A DNA stretch of 64,000 nucleotides from Mycolicibacterium setense (lineage in GTDB: Bacteria; Actinomycetota; Actinomycetes; Mycobacteriales; Mycobacteriaceae): contig NZ_JTJW01000003.1 in NCBI RefSeq assembly GCF_000805385.1, positions 372,001 through 436,000 on the forward strand, written 5' to 3'. This document shows positions 47,696 to 56,839 of the stretch, one piece after another. The stretch's first letter is position 1. Every line of letters starts with the position of its first letter. A program made the position numbers and the translations under genes. The notes under the pieces were generated by a model. It was not told the origin of the DNA, did no database searches, and saw only the letters and a program-made list of their open reading frames with translations.

Positions 47696-48379
47696 GTGGG
47701 CCGACACTCATTAGCCAGCCCAGGCCAGCGCAAACTGCCGGCCGTTGCGGCTGCCGTCATCGCGCCGGTCGCTGCGTTCTTCGCAAGCGCCAGTGATGTT
47801 CCTTCATCCCCGTTCGCGCACGAAGCCAAACCTGCCGCAGCCCCCGCGCCGGCCCCGGCGCCGCCGTGCTGCATGGAGATCGTGGCTGCGCCCGCCGCAT
47901 CCGCATCGCCTGCTGTTGCACAAACCGTGGGCCTCAGCGCCGATCAGGCACCGCCTGCCGCAGCCTCACGCTGGCGCGTCATCAACATCCCGCAGTTGCT
48001 GCCCGTCGGCGACGCGCCCGAGCGGGGCCTGCAGGTCAAGACCATCCTCGCGTCGCGCAGCGTCAGCGCGGACTTCCCTGAGATCCGCGACATCGGTGGC
48101 GTCCGCCCCGACGCGCTGCGCTGGCATCCCAACGGCCTGGCCCTCGACGTGATGATCCCCAACCCCAGCAGCGCCCACGGCATCGAGCTCGGCAACCGGA
48201 TCGTCGCCTACGCCTTGAAGAACGCCGAGCGGTTCGCCCTGCAGGACGCCATCTGGCGCGGCACCTATTACACGCCCGGCGGCGGAGCGAAATCCGGCGG
48301 CTACGGCCACTACGACCACGTTCACCTGACCACCAAGGGTGGCGGCTACCCGAGCGGCGACGAGCTCTACCTGCGCTGA
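47696..48379 (+). CDS. Exported M15-like peptidase / cell-wall protein (Rv0320-like)
   Basis: A 227-residue exported protein. A signal-like hydrophobic stretch (LPAVAAAVIAPVAAFFASA) is followed by an Ala/Pro linker. The C-terminal domain has W-H-P-N-G-L-A-L-D (RWHPNGLALDVMIP) and a late HYDHVHL, an arrangement like the zinc site of VanY/D-Ala-D-Ala peptidases and the ARB-07466-type domain. A CC pair (APPCCMEI) lies in the linker. The GTG at 47696 is chosen over a frame open to 47543 because it places the basic MGRHSLASPGQRK tail just before the helix. The position before the tRNA-Gly/dcd block matches Rv0320. Confidence 0.8.
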   Translation: MGRHSLASPGQRKLPAVAAAVIAPVAAFFASASDVPSSPFAHEAKPAAAPAPAPAPPCCMEIVAAPAASASPAVAQTVGLSADQAPPAAASRWRVINIPQLLPVGDAPERGLQVKTILASRSVSADFPEIRDIGGVRPDALRWHPNGLALDVMIPNPSSAHGIELGNRIVAYALKNAERFALQDAIWRGTYYTPGGGAKSGGYGHYDHVHLTTKGGGYPSGDELYLR

Positions 48380-48439
48380 GTCCGCGTTCGCCCAGCGTGT
48401 CCCGCGATCAGGACTGCACCCTCCGTTTACATTCGCGTC

Positions 48440-49336
48440 GTGGCGCGCAGAATTTCGTTCCGCCGGGCGCGTTCTGTGATGAGCGCGGAGATCGCCGCGA
48501 TTCGCCGCACCGACCCTGACCTCGACGCCGGCGACATCGCCGGATTCACCCTGCCGATCCTGGTGCGTGCCCTGGGGCTGGTGGCCATCGGCGTGGTGCC
48601 ACTGCTGGTGGTGCGAAACGGGGAAATCGCGAACGAGCAACTGGTCCCGGTCATCGGCTCACTGGCTCTGGTGATCATCTGTGCGGCCGCGGTGGCCTGG
48701 TTGTTCTCGATCGTCATCTCCGGGCTGGTGGTGATGATCCTGTACCGGACTCGGCCTGCGTCGTCCTCGCGCCTGGTGATGCGCATTCTGACCGACTCTT
48801 TCATGCGTATCGACGACTCCACCTCGGCGCTGATGCTGCTGGCTCTGCTGGCCGGCCTGCTGTCCCTGGCGTTCGGGCTGCCGACGCGCAGCGGCGATGA
48901 GCTGGCCAACTCGGTGCTCGACGATCTGCTGGCCGCCCAGATCGGTGTGCTGCTGGTGGCGCTGGGTTTCGCGTTCATCGCCGAATCGATCCGATCGGCC
49001 GCCGACATCGTCGACGATCAGTCGCTGCTGTTGGCCTGGCCGTGGGCGCTGATCATCGCGTGCCTGAGCTGGGTACTGGCCACCATCGCCGGACCGTTCG
49101 AGGCGACCCGGATGCTGACCATCCTGTTGCACGAATGGTTGCCCGCCGTCGTCGACGGTCAACCCAGCTCTCAGGTGATCGCCGAACTGGTCCCGCCGGC
49201 GGCACGGTGGTGGGTGGCATTCGGGCCATTGCCGATCATCGCCGCGATCTGGGCCTACGAGGCATATCGCCGCGGGGGATTTGTCGCCATCCGGCAGTTC
49301 TTCGAGGACGACGAGTCCGCCACGCGGCAGGGCTAA
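48440..49336 (+). CDS. Multi-pass membrane protein of unknown function
   Basis: A 298-residue protein with about six transmembrane helices (about 35-60, 72-98, 130-152, 166-185, 200-222, 255-275). The GTG at 48440 gives a basic N-terminal tail (MARRISFRRARS). No transporter or enzyme motif is recognised. Its stop overlaps the convergent mycothiol-type gene by 4 bases. Confidence 0.75.
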   Translation: MARRISFRRARSVMSAEIAAIRRTDPDLDAGDIAGFTLPILVRALGLVAIGVVPLLVVRNGEIANEQLVPVIGSLALVIICAAAVAWLFSIVISGLVVMILYRTRPASSSRLVMRILTDSFMRIDDSTSALMLLALLAGLLSLAFGLPTRSGDELANSVLDDLLAAQIGVLLVALGFAFIAESIRSAADIVDDQSLLLAWPWALIIACLSWVLATIAGPFEATRMLTILLHEWLPAVVDGQPSSQVIAELVPPAARWWVAFGPLPIIAAIWAYEAYRRGGFVAIRQFFEDDESATRQG

Positions 49337-49950
49337 TCGGCGGCGTCGTCTGGTTCGCGTTCGGCGTCGGGCACGTCGCGTCGCCGCGCGAACATCAGCA
49401 CCAGGTCACGGATCGGCGCCTCACGGCGCCCGCCCCACTCGGGGCCCACCGCGAAATCGGCATCGGTCGCCACGAAGCGGTAACCCGGCAGGTCCCGTTG
49501 TGGCGCGAACGGAAACTTCATGTGCCACAACCTTTGTGCGACGACGACGGCCGCGTCGACGGGCATGGGCCGGTCGATCCCGAGTGGTATGCAGATGTCC
49601 TGGGTGTGCACCAGGATGTCCATCAACGGATCGACTTCCTTGGTCATCGGTGGCCGCTTGCGCGAACCTGCCATGGCGCGCAGCCGCGCCGTGATGGCCG
49701 CCGGATCGGCGGGGTCGTCCAGCGCTGCCCGGCGCACCATGGCGTCGAACCGGAAGCCCGACTTGAATGCCGCAGGCAACATCTCGCCGAGGCTCGCATG
49801 GGACTGCGTGATGTGGATCGCGACCTCGCGCACAGTCCAGCCCGCGCACAGTGACGGTGTCGACCACTGATCGGGTTGGAGCGTGTCGAGGAGATCGGCG
49901 AGCTGCCCCCGCTGTTCATCGATGTTGCGCCAGATCGTGTCCGAGTCCAT
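49333..49950 (-). CDS. Maleylpyruvate-isomerase-family mycothiol-dependent protein
   Basis: A 205-residue DinB-like four-helix protein of the TIGR03083/maleylpyruvate isomerase N-terminal family. The start region (MDSDTIWRNIDEQRGQLADLL, then SLCAGWTVREVAIHI) is typical, and metal-binding His residues are in VAIHITQSH and LVHTQDICIPLG. Members are metal-dependent mycothiol-utilising enzymes in actinobacteria. The specific reaction is unknown. Confidence 0.85.
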   Translation of the reverse strand: MDSDTIWRNIDEQRGQLADLLDTLQPDQWSTPSLCAGWTVREVAIHITQSHASLGEMLPAAFKSGFRFDAMVRRAALDDPADPAAITARLRAMAGSRKRPPMTKEVDPLMDILVHTQDICIPLGIDRPMPVDAAVVVAQRLWHMKFPFAPQRDLPGYRFVATDADFAVGPEWGGRREAPIRDLVLMFARRRDVPDAEREPDDAAD

Positions 49951-50110
49951 GGCCGCTCCTATCGTCAGGATTCCCTGAACAAAGTAGTCGGGCCGGACCC
50001 TGTGACGAACGTGCAGGCTCTTGCGTCAGAACCGCGCCGTCACCTCGAGAAGCGACACATTCGTCACAGGGTTCTCCAACGGAGTCTCCGGCCTCAGAGC
50101 ACCTCGACCA

Positions 50111-52636
50111 TCAGTCCGTCGCGAACGCGGCCTGCGCCTCCTGGTTGAGGTCGATGTACTTCTCCTCGCTCACATCGACCGCGACGCCCTTGATGGTGCC
50201 ACCGGTGAACCGTCCGGGATTCTGGTAGAGCGACGACACGTTGTCGCCGCTGTCGAACCCGACGCACAACCCGTCGCCGGCGAGCGTGAACTTGCCGGAT
50301 TGGGCGCGCATCGGTCCCTTCGCGGCCTCCTTGCCGTCTACGTAAACGATTGTGGTTCCGAGGGATTCGCCGTGCTCGCCCTTCTTCTCCCAGATGAACT
50401 CCATGCCCAGTGCATGCTTGCCCTCCGGCAGTGGGCCGGAGACGAACACCTGCTCGGGTTTGATACCCAGGAAGTTGTAGACGTAGTGCAGCTTGTTGTC
50501 CTTGATGAACAGCGAATGCCCGCCGAAGCGAGAACCGTGCGCGAACAGCACGCCCTGGGCATCCTTGGTCATGTCCACATCGGCGATGATCTTGTAGGAG
50601 CGGCCGCGGATGTTGACCGCCACTCCCTCGGGTACCGGGGCGGTGTCCGGGTAGTAGACGTAGCGAGTGCGGGGCGGTTCGAACTGTGGCCGCTCGATGG
50701 TGATCAATTCGACCGGGACGCGGTCGTCGAGGGGCAGGACGTAGTTGTTCTTGGCCTCCTCGTTCCACGCGTCGATCAATTCCTTGAGCTTCTCCGGATT
50801 CTGATCAGCGACGTTCTTGGCCTCGGAGCGATCCTCATCGACATGGAAGAGCTCCCATTTGTCCTGGTCGAAATGGCCCTTCCCGCTGATGGGCGCGTGC
50901 AGCGCCGATGCCTTCCAGCCGCCTTGCCAGATACCCCGGGTGCCCAACATCGCGTAGTACTGCCGCTTCTTGGCGGTCGGCGCGTCCGCGCCGTCGAAGC
51001 TGTACCGCATCGAAACCCCGTTGACCGGGTACTGCTTGATGCCGCGATATTCCTCCGGCATCTCGATACCCGCGACATCGAGGATGGTCGGGACGACGTC
51101 CGTGGCGTGATGGTACTGGTGACGCACCTCGCCCTTGGCCTTGATGCCCTTGGGCCAGTGGATCACCATCGGATCGCATGTCCCGCCGGAGAATTGGGAG
51201 TAGCGCTTGAACATCTGGAACGGTGTGGAGAACGCCACCGCCCAGCCTGTCGGATAGTGGTTGTAGGTGTCGGGAGTGCCGAGCTTGTCGAGCATCTTCA
51301 TGTTCTCGGCAAGGTCGTCCGGGTAGCCGTTGAAGAACTTGTTCTCGTTGACCGAGCCGTTCGGTGATCCCTCACCGGACGCACCGTTGTCGGCACAGTA
51401 GAAGATGACGGTGTTGTCGAGCTGTCCGGTCTGTTCCAGATAATCGACGACCCGGCCGACCTGGGCATCGGTGTACTCCGAGAAACCCGCGAATACCTCC
51501 GCCATCCGTGAGAACAGCTTCTTCTCGTCGGGGTTCAGGGAGTCCCACGGCCGTACCGCGTCGGCATCAGATGCCACGTCCTCGGGCAGCGGATTGATGG
51601 GGGTCAGTTCGGTGCCCTTGGGCATGATGCCCTTGTCGATCATCCGGTTGAGCACCCACTCGCGGTAGGTCTCATAGCCGTCGTCGAACTTGCCCTTGTA
51701 CTTTGCCGAGTACTCCTCGGGGCTGTGGTGCGGCGCGTGGTTCGCCCCAGGGCAGAACCACATGTACCACGGCTTGGAGGGATTGCTGGAACGTTGATCG
51801 CGCAGCATCCGGATCGCTTGATCGGCAAGGTCTTTCGACAGGTGATAGCCCTGCTCAGGTGGGTACGGCTGGTCGATGAACCGATTGTCTTCGGACAGGT
51901 CCGGATACCACTGGTTGGTTTCGCCGCCGATGAAGCCGTAGAACCGGTCGAAGCCCTTCTGCAGCGGCCACTCCGATTTGCTTCCACCGCTGGAGACATC
52001 TTCCTCCGGCACGTTGTGGTCCTTGCCCACCCAGAATGTGCTGTAGCCGTTGTCCTGCAGTATCTGCCCCACTGTGGCGCACTGCGCGGGCAGCCGGGCA
52101 GCCGCGCCCGGGAAGCCGTCGGAACCCTCGGTGATGCTGGCGAAGCGGTTCACGTGGTGGTTGCGCCCGGTCAGGAGGCAGGAGCGGGTGGGCGAGCACA
52201 GCGCCGTGGTGTGCCACTGCGAATAGGTGAGCCCGTTGTCGGCCAGCTTCTGCAGCGTCGGCATGTTGATCCGGCCGCCATAGGGCGACCACGAGGCCAT
52301 ACCGGTGTCGTCGAAGAGCACCACCAGGACGTTGGGAGCGCCTTCCGGTGCATGCTTGAGCTCGAAGGGTTTCCAGTCCGGCTTCGAATCACGAACATCC
52401 AGCTCGATCTTCCCGTTGAAGCCCTCGTTGATGCCGGTCCCATAGTCCGGCGGGCCGGCCTGTCCGCTGGCGCCCGGCTTTCCGGCCTTGTCGGAGTCGT
52501 CACAACCGGTGGCCAGCGCACCCACGGTGGCCGCACCTACTCCGGCGGCCGCGATGCCCCCCAGCATCGAACGTCTCGACAGTTTGCCGCGCTGATCACG
52601 ATCGGTCTCGGTCATGTCATCGTTGTTCGATTCCAT
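50111..52636 (-). CDS. Arylsulfatase with Tat/lipoprotein signal
   Basis: An 841-residue type I sulfatase. The N-terminus has a twin-arginine motif (KLSRRSMLGG, Arg21-22) and a lipobox (ALATGC, Cys45), so it should be a folded, lipid-anchored exported enzyme. The metal-binding Asp pair is in VVLFDDTGM (109-110) and the formylglycine Cys147 is in CSPTRSCLLTGR. The C-terminal 250 residues form the extra domain of large AtsA/AtsD-type arylsulfatases. ATG 52636 is used; ATG 52615 (MTETDRDQRG) is possible. Likely role: sulfate scavenging from sulfate esters outside the cell; substrate unknown. Confidence 0.9.
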   Translation of the reverse strand: MESNNDDMTETDRDQRGKLSRRSMLGGIAAAGVGAATVGALATGCDDSDKAGKPGASGQAGPPDYGTGINEGFNGKIELDVRDSKPDWKPFELKHAPEGAPNVLVVLFDDTGMASWSPYGGRINMPTLQKLADNGLTYSQWHTTALCSPTRSCLLTGRNHHVNRFASITEGSDGFPGAAARLPAQCATVGQILQDNGYSTFWVGKDHNVPEEDVSSGGSKSEWPLQKGFDRFYGFIGGETNQWYPDLSEDNRFIDQPYPPEQGYHLSKDLADQAIRMLRDQRSSNPSKPWYMWFCPGANHAPHHSPEEYSAKYKGKFDDGYETYREWVLNRMIDKGIMPKGTELTPINPLPEDVASDADAVRPWDSLNPDEKKLFSRMAEVFAGFSEYTDAQVGRVVDYLEQTGQLDNTVIFYCADNGASGEGSPNGSVNENKFFNGYPDDLAENMKMLDKLGTPDTYNHYPTGWAVAFSTPFQMFKRYSQFSGGTCDPMVIHWPKGIKAKGEVRHQYHHATDVVPTILDVAGIEMPEEYRGIKQYPVNGVSMRYSFDGADAPTAKKRQYYAMLGTRGIWQGGWKASALHAPISGKGHFDQDKWELFHVDEDRSEAKNVADQNPEKLKELIDAWNEEAKNNYVLPLDDRVPVELITIERPQFEPPRTRYVYYPDTAPVPEGVAVNIRGRSYKIIADVDMTKDAQGVLFAHGSRFGGHSLFIKDNKLHYVYNFLGIKPEQVFVSGPLPEGKHALGMEFIWEKKGEHGESLGTTIVYVDGKEAAKGPMRAQSGKFTLAGDGLCVGFDSGDNVSSLYQNPGRFTGGTIKGVAVDVSEEKYIDLNQEAQAAFATD

Positions 52637-52765
52637 GTTGGTTCACATTATTCCTGAACGGGCCCACCGTCCCGGCAAATCGCCGATCGGCTTCATCGTA
52701 ATCGTGAACCGTTGTGCGCCAGGGCGTTTCGCGACGCCGGCCTTCGCCCGTTTCGGGTGAGGTCC

Positions 52766-53308
52766 CTACAGCGGTATCGGGCGGTTCAGGTCGTCGGCAG
52801 CGTCGTCGGCCAGTAGCTCATGGAAACTCCGCAAAGCCGATGCGCATGCCGCGCGCTCCGCAGGGTCGAGGCGGTCGAGCACTCTGCTCAGTTCGCGCCG
52901 GCGGCGAGTCGTGATCTGGCGTACGAGCTTGCGACCGCGATCGGTCAGCGACAGCGTGACGACGCTGCGGTTGGTGGGATCGGACCCGCGGACCAGATGA
53001 CCAGACGCGTCCAACCGGTCTGCCAACCGCGTCACCGTCGACCCGACGACACCGAGTGCCTGGGCGCATTCCGTCGACGTCGACTTCCCACGCTCCTGCA
53101 GGACGAGCAGCAGCCGGAACTGCGGAAGAGAAATCTCCAATTGGTCCACGCTCCGCAGGGCCACGCCCACCAGATCTCGGGTCGCCACTTCGAACGCCGA
53201 CAACTCGTCGACGGGGGTTCGGGTCATCTCGTGCTGCGGCGCGCTGCCCATCCAGTGAGTATCCCACGCATCGCCGCAGTGGTGGCTGAGAATTTTCGGC
53301 ACGGCCAT
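52766..53308 (-). CDS. MarR-family transcriptional regulator
   Basis: A 180-residue regulator. The winged helix includes STECAQALGVVGSTVTRLADRL and the wing GSDPTNRSVVTLSLTDRG. The start MAVPKILSHH at 53308 is chosen because AGAAGGA lies 8 bases ahead; MGSAPQHE at 53251 is an alternative. Divergent from the rhomboid-like gene and adjacent to the arylsulfatase; it may control either. A GGAAAGTGTTTTCC palindrome lies 49 bases upstream. Confidence 0.88.
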   Translation of the reverse strand: MAVPKILSHHCGDAWDTHWMGSAPQHEMTRTPVDELSAFEVATRDLVGVALRSVDQLEISLPQFRLLLVLQERGKSTSTECAQALGVVGSTVTRLADRLDASGHLVRGSDPTNRSVVTLSLTDRGRKLVRQITTRRRRELSRVLDRLDPAERAACASALRSFHELLADDAADDLNRPIPL

Positions 53309-53356
53309 GGGCCGGGTCCTTCTTGTTGCTGTGCGAGTGCGCAGCATCGCCGATTG

Positions 53357-53370
53357 GGAAAGTGTTTTCC
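53357..53370. promoter_or_regulatory. Putative MarR operator
   Basis: GGAAA and TTTCC arms flank GTGT, 49 bases ahead of the MarR gene start, in the shared region with the divergent rhomboid-like gene. The size suits a MarR dimer, but assignment is by position only. Confidence 0.4.
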
Positions 53371-53519
53371 GTCAAAGGAATTCGTTGCTGAGGCCGATCC
53401 GGGTCAGGTGCGATTGGATTCATCTGGTGGTGGTGTTTCCGTGGCCGACAGAACAGGTTGACGCACAACTGCTTCCGGATTGGCGCGCCTGTACAGCTGT
53501 CAGGCACATACTGAATGGC

Positions 53520-54143
53520 GTGCTGAAGTCGTGGCCCAGGGCGGTGTGGGGGTATGTGCACAGTGCCCCGCTGACTTATGCCTGGCTGGCGGTTCTGCTG
53601 GTCACCACGATCATCCAGCGCCAGACCCATGGGCGGAAGCTGCACGACCTTCTGGTCGAGAGCTCGACCAACATCCACCACCTCGAAACCGACCCGCTCT
53701 ACGTGCTGTTCACGAGCTTGTTTTGGATCGATGGCAAATTCTGGACGCCATACCTGGTGCTGTTCACCCTCATTCTTGCCCCGGCCGAACGCTGGCTCGG
53801 CCAAATTCGTTGGCTGGCGGTCGGTTTGATCTCCCATGTGCTGGCCACCTACATCAGTGAAGGCTTGCTCTACCTCGCGATCGACCATCACCTGGCTCCC
53901 GAGGGGCTGGTTCACGTCCGCGATGTCGGGGTGAGCTACTTCCTCGCCGGGGTCGGCGCCGTGCTGGCATATCGAATGGTGCGGCCTTGGCGGTGGCTGT
54001 ATCTGGGCGCTGTGTTCGTCTACTTCGGCGCCGCTTTGGTGAGCAACGTCGACTTCACCGCGATCGGCCACGTATCGGCGTTGCTGATCGGGCTGTGCTG
54101 TTATCCGCTCACGCGGGGGAGGGTTGGCGCCACGCCGTCGTAG
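53520..54143 (+). CDS. Rhomboid-like membrane protein
   Basis: About 207 residues with five or six transmembrane helices. The sequence VRDVGVSYFLAGVGAVLAY has a Gly-x-Ser in the place of the rhomboid nucleophile, and NVDFTAIGHVSALLIG supplies a Gly-His, so a Ser-His dyad is possible; the consensus GxSG itself is not met. The start is uncertain: GTG 53520 (MLKSWPRAVWGYVHS) precedes the first helix, and the frame is open to 53307 with no domain content. It diverges from the MarR gene. Confidence 0.6.
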   Translation: MLKSWPRAVWGYVHSAPLTYAWLAVLLVTTIIQRQTHGRKLHDLLVESSTNIHHLETDPLYVLFTSLFWIDGKFWTPYLVLFTLILAPAERWLGQIRWLAVGLISHVLATYISEGLLYLAIDHHLAPEGLVHVRDVGVSYFLAGVGAVLAYRMVRPWRWLYLGAVFVYFGAALVSNVDFTAIGHVSALLIGLCCYPLTRGRVGATPS

Positions 54144-54219
54144 TTTTCTACCGCAGGGTCGTGGCGAGCGCCGGTCGACCGCCTGGGTGTAGAAACCGGC
54201 GGGCAGTCGTCGCACCTCA

Positions 54220-54822
54220 CTACCGCGGTAGGGCCAGCAACGCCACCACCGCATCGGTCAGCGCCGCGCGGGCGATCTCCAGGTCTGACGTAAAGCCCAT
54301 CTGACGCTCGTTGCTCAGCCCCCGGATGGCGGCGGGAAGCAGACACCGCACCCGGTACAGCTGCTCGGGATCGAGATCGAGCCCGTCCATCAGATAGTCG
54401 AAGCCTTCGATCCAGTCGTGTTCGCGGGCCGCGAAAGCTGCTGCTGTCCGCGGATATTCGGCCGCGATGTCGGAACGACGCGGCGGCAGTGAGGTGCGCA
54501 GCGCGGTGAGTGCCCGCCCCTCGGTGGTGTCCAGATAGGTCCAGATGGAGTCGACGGCCGCCACCACCCGCTCCCGCAAGGTGCCGGTGCGAGGCGGCTG
54601 TGCGTCATCGGGATTGGATGCCCAACTGCGGGAATGGATCTCGGTGATCACCGCCACCCATAGGCCGTCCAGGTCACCGAACTGGTGCTGCACCGTACCC
54701 CAGGTGACGCCCGCGTCTTTGGCGATGCGATTGGCCGACACCGGCTCCCCGCCACTGTCTGCCAAACAACGAATGGCGATGTCGAGCAGGCGCGCCCGGG
54801 TCTCGAGGCCGCGCTTGTTCAA
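54220..54822 (-). CDS. TetR-family transcriptional regulator
   Basis: About 200 residues. The N-terminal helix-turn-helix is visible (VSANRIAKDAGVTWGTVQHQF). The C-terminal ligand domain is long. The frame is open to 55350, but most of that is a shadow of the F420-type gene; TTG 54822 (MNKRGLETRARLLDIA) is the first start that gives a normal TetR N-terminus, though no strong ribosome site precedes it. It follows the F420-type oxidoreductase on the same strand and may regulate it. Confidence 0.7.
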   Translation of the reverse strand: MNKRGLETRARLLDIAIRCLADSGGEPVSANRIAKDAGVTWGTVQHQFGDLDGLWVAVITEIHSRSWASNPDDAQPPRTGTLRERVVAAVDSIWTYLDTTEGRALTALRTSLPPRRSDIAAEYPRTAAAFAAREHDWIEGFDYLMDGLDLDPEQLYRVRCLLPAAIRGLSNERQMGFTSDLEIARAALTDAVVALLALPR

Positions 54823-54911
54823 CTTGGTGCCCGCGGCCGAGGTAACCGCGCCGGGAACCGCCGCACGCCACTGCTCCCGAGCGCGGATCGCCTGGGGAGA
54901 TTCGCGGGCGT

Positions 54912-56012
54912 TCAGGCAAACCTCCCGGGGTTCGCCGCCACCGCTCGTCGCAGCGTCGGCCGGTCGGCCCGGTACGCCTGGACGACGGGCTCCAGTTCCT
55001 GCGGGCTCGCGCCGTGCATGATCACCGAATGCACGCCCAGGTCGTACTGCCGGGCGATGGTCTTCGCGCAGTCCTGCGGCGAGCCCTTGGCCACGGCGTC
55101 CAGCCACTCGGTGGGGATCAGCTCGGCGATGCGCTGCAGCGTCTCGAACGAGGCACTTGCATCGATCGGCCCCGCTGTGGCCGCATCGGCGAACAGTTCG
55201 GTCTGCTTGATCCGCTCCCACACCGCGGGATCCCAGCCGTTGGCCGACACCAGCACGTCGGCGTACGCCTGCAGGTAGGTCGCCAGCCGGCCCACGCCGC
55301 GACGCATCTGATCGTCGGCCGACAACGCGTCGGGGACCGTTGCCAGGCACGCCCAGATGCGGACACTGTCAGGATCCCGGCCCGCACGTTCCGCGCCCCG
55401 GCGCACCGCTGCGACCGACGACGTCGTCGCCTCGTCGGAGAAAAAGGTATGCAGCACAACGAAATCGGCGATCTCACCCGCCAGCTCCATGGTCTTGGGG
55501 CCGACCGCCACCAAGCCGATCGGAGGTCCGTCGGGCAGGCCGCTGGCGTGACGCAGGAACGGCCACTTCCCGGCCGGACCGTCGTGGTCCAGGATCATCT
55601 CGCCGGCCCAGAGCCGGCGCAGGATGCCGAAGAAGTCACGGAGCCGGGCCTCGGTCACCACCGGCAGACCGATGGCCTGCCAGTACGCCGCCATTCCCCG
55701 CCCGAACGCCATGGCGAAGCGGCCCTCGGTGAGCGCGTGCATCGTCGCCCCGATCGTCGCGGTGACCGTGGGATGGCGGGTGTGGTAGTTGGTCGACGGC
55801 GCGATACCGAGGCTTGTGCTGCAGCCCGCCACCGCGCCCGAGAGCACCGCCGGGTCCTTGACCGTGAAGCGTTCACCGATGTGGCAGGAGCCCAGGCCGA
55901 GCGCCTCTGCGGTACGAGCCTCGGGCAGGACCACCCGGACATCCGCGGGGTGGCGGGTCACGGCGTAGTAGCCGAGCTCGTTGAGCTGGTCATCGGGGTG
56001 GTTCGTGCTCAT
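54912..56012 (-). CDS. F420-dependent oxidoreductase (LLM class)
   Basis: A 366-residue luciferase-like TIM-barrel enzyme. Typical segments are LGLGSCHIGERF, LGIAPSTNYHTRHP, RFAMAFGRGM and PIGLVAVGPKTMELA. In mycobacteria this family usually binds coenzyme F420 and acts on aldehydes, alcohols or ketones; TIGR03857-type members are of unknown substrate. The ATG at 56012 (MSTNHPDDQLNEL) is chosen because GAGAGG lies 6 bases upstream; the frame is open to 56072. A TetR gene follows on the same strand. Confidence 0.88.
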   Translation of the reverse strand: MSTNHPDDQLNELGYYAVTRHPADVRVVLPEARTAEALGLGSCHIGERFTVKDPAVLSGAVAGCSTSLGIAPSTNYHTRHPTVTATIGATMHALTEGRFAMAFGRGMAAYWQAIGLPVVTEARLRDFFGILRRLWAGEMILDHDGPAGKWPFLRHASGLPDGPPIGLVAVGPKTMELAGEIADFVVLHTFFSDEATTSSVAAVRRGAERAGRDPDSVRIWACLATVPDALSADDQMRRGVGRLATYLQAYADVLVSANGWDPAVWERIKQTELFADAATAGPIDASASFETLQRIAELIPTEWLDAVAKGSPQDCAKTIARQYDLGVHSVIMHGASPQELEPVVQAYRADRPTLRRAVAANPGRFA

Positions 56013-56469
56013 TACGTGCCTCTCGTGCCGTGGACGCCTAGCACTGTCGACCACCGCGACGACAATTGTCAATGAGGGTTCTCAATGAATGGGATGAGCA
56101 GACTTGTCGAGGCTGTCGGGTGTAGGGGCCAGCAGTCGATGCACGATCCATGTGGCCCTCGGGGCGTGTGAATCGTGGGTATGAATGCCGCGAACTCTGC
56201 ATCGAGAATGGTGTCGTTCCTGGCCTGGCGGTAACGCCGCCGAATGAGGTGGCGCATCCAGCCGCCAACTAGTAACTCGGCTGCCCGCGCGATACTCGGT
56301 GACGGGCATCAGCACGCCGCCACCCGCGGCGCGTCAAGGAGATCAGCCGAAGCCCGGCATCAATCGTCTCGCGTTCCCGTGCCGAGGTAGACATAACTGC
56401 TGCGTGATCGGTTCCGAAAGAATCCTCTGATTTCCGCTCAATCTTGTCTGGATAGGAACCGAATGAGAC
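56013..56469. other. 457-base non-coding stretch at the left edge of the island
   Basis: Only short open frames without coding character are seen. Base composition becomes more A+T-rich towards 56470. It probably holds the promoter of the F420-type gene and the left junction of the foreign segment. No direct repeat of the tRNA-Gly 3' end was found here by eye. Confidence 0.5.
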
Positions 56470-56784
56470 ATGATGAGCGCCATGGGAGCGCCGTATACCG
56501 TAATAATGACGCAATTCGTAACGGCGGAAGAGTTGAAAGACGAACTACTGTCGATGCCGATGTTCATCGAAGACGGAATCGAAGCAGCTGAGCCCGGAAC
56601 GGGTATCCGCACCTCACTGGCCCGCATGGTCACGGCAGTGCATTTCGGCCCCATAGATGGGGAGATCGTCGTGGACTTCGCCGATGGATCATCAAGTCGC
56701 ACATTCGATTCGAACGCAATCTTGGAGATCCGCCGCATCATTCCTGGCAAAGATCTGATCGAGTTAGCGAACGGGGACGTGTGA
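56470..56784 (+). CDS. Small orphan protein of unknown function
   Basis: A 104-residue protein (MMSAMGAPYTVIM at the N-terminus), acidic and rich in Ile and Glu, with sequence EELKDELLSMPMF and a C-terminal IPGKDLIELAN. No family, signal or membrane helix is recognised. Four Met codons (56470, 56473, 56482, 56506) are possible starts. Codon use is less G+C-biased than in the flanking core genes, and the gene lies in the proposed island. Confidence 0.6.
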   Translation: MMSAMGAPYTVIMTQFVTAEELKDELLSMPMFIEDGIEAAEPGTGIRTSLARMVTAVHFGPIDGEIVVDFADGSSSRTFDSNAILEIRRIIPGKDLIELANGDV

Positions 56785-56839
56785 CAACCAGTGAGGCGTG
56801 TGCCTGGCATGACGGACGTGCCGTCATATCCTCCTCGGT

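Noticed and set aside
56038..56315. Short minus-strand frames in the island edge
   Set aside because: Overlapping frames in several phases without ribosome sites or recognisable sequence.
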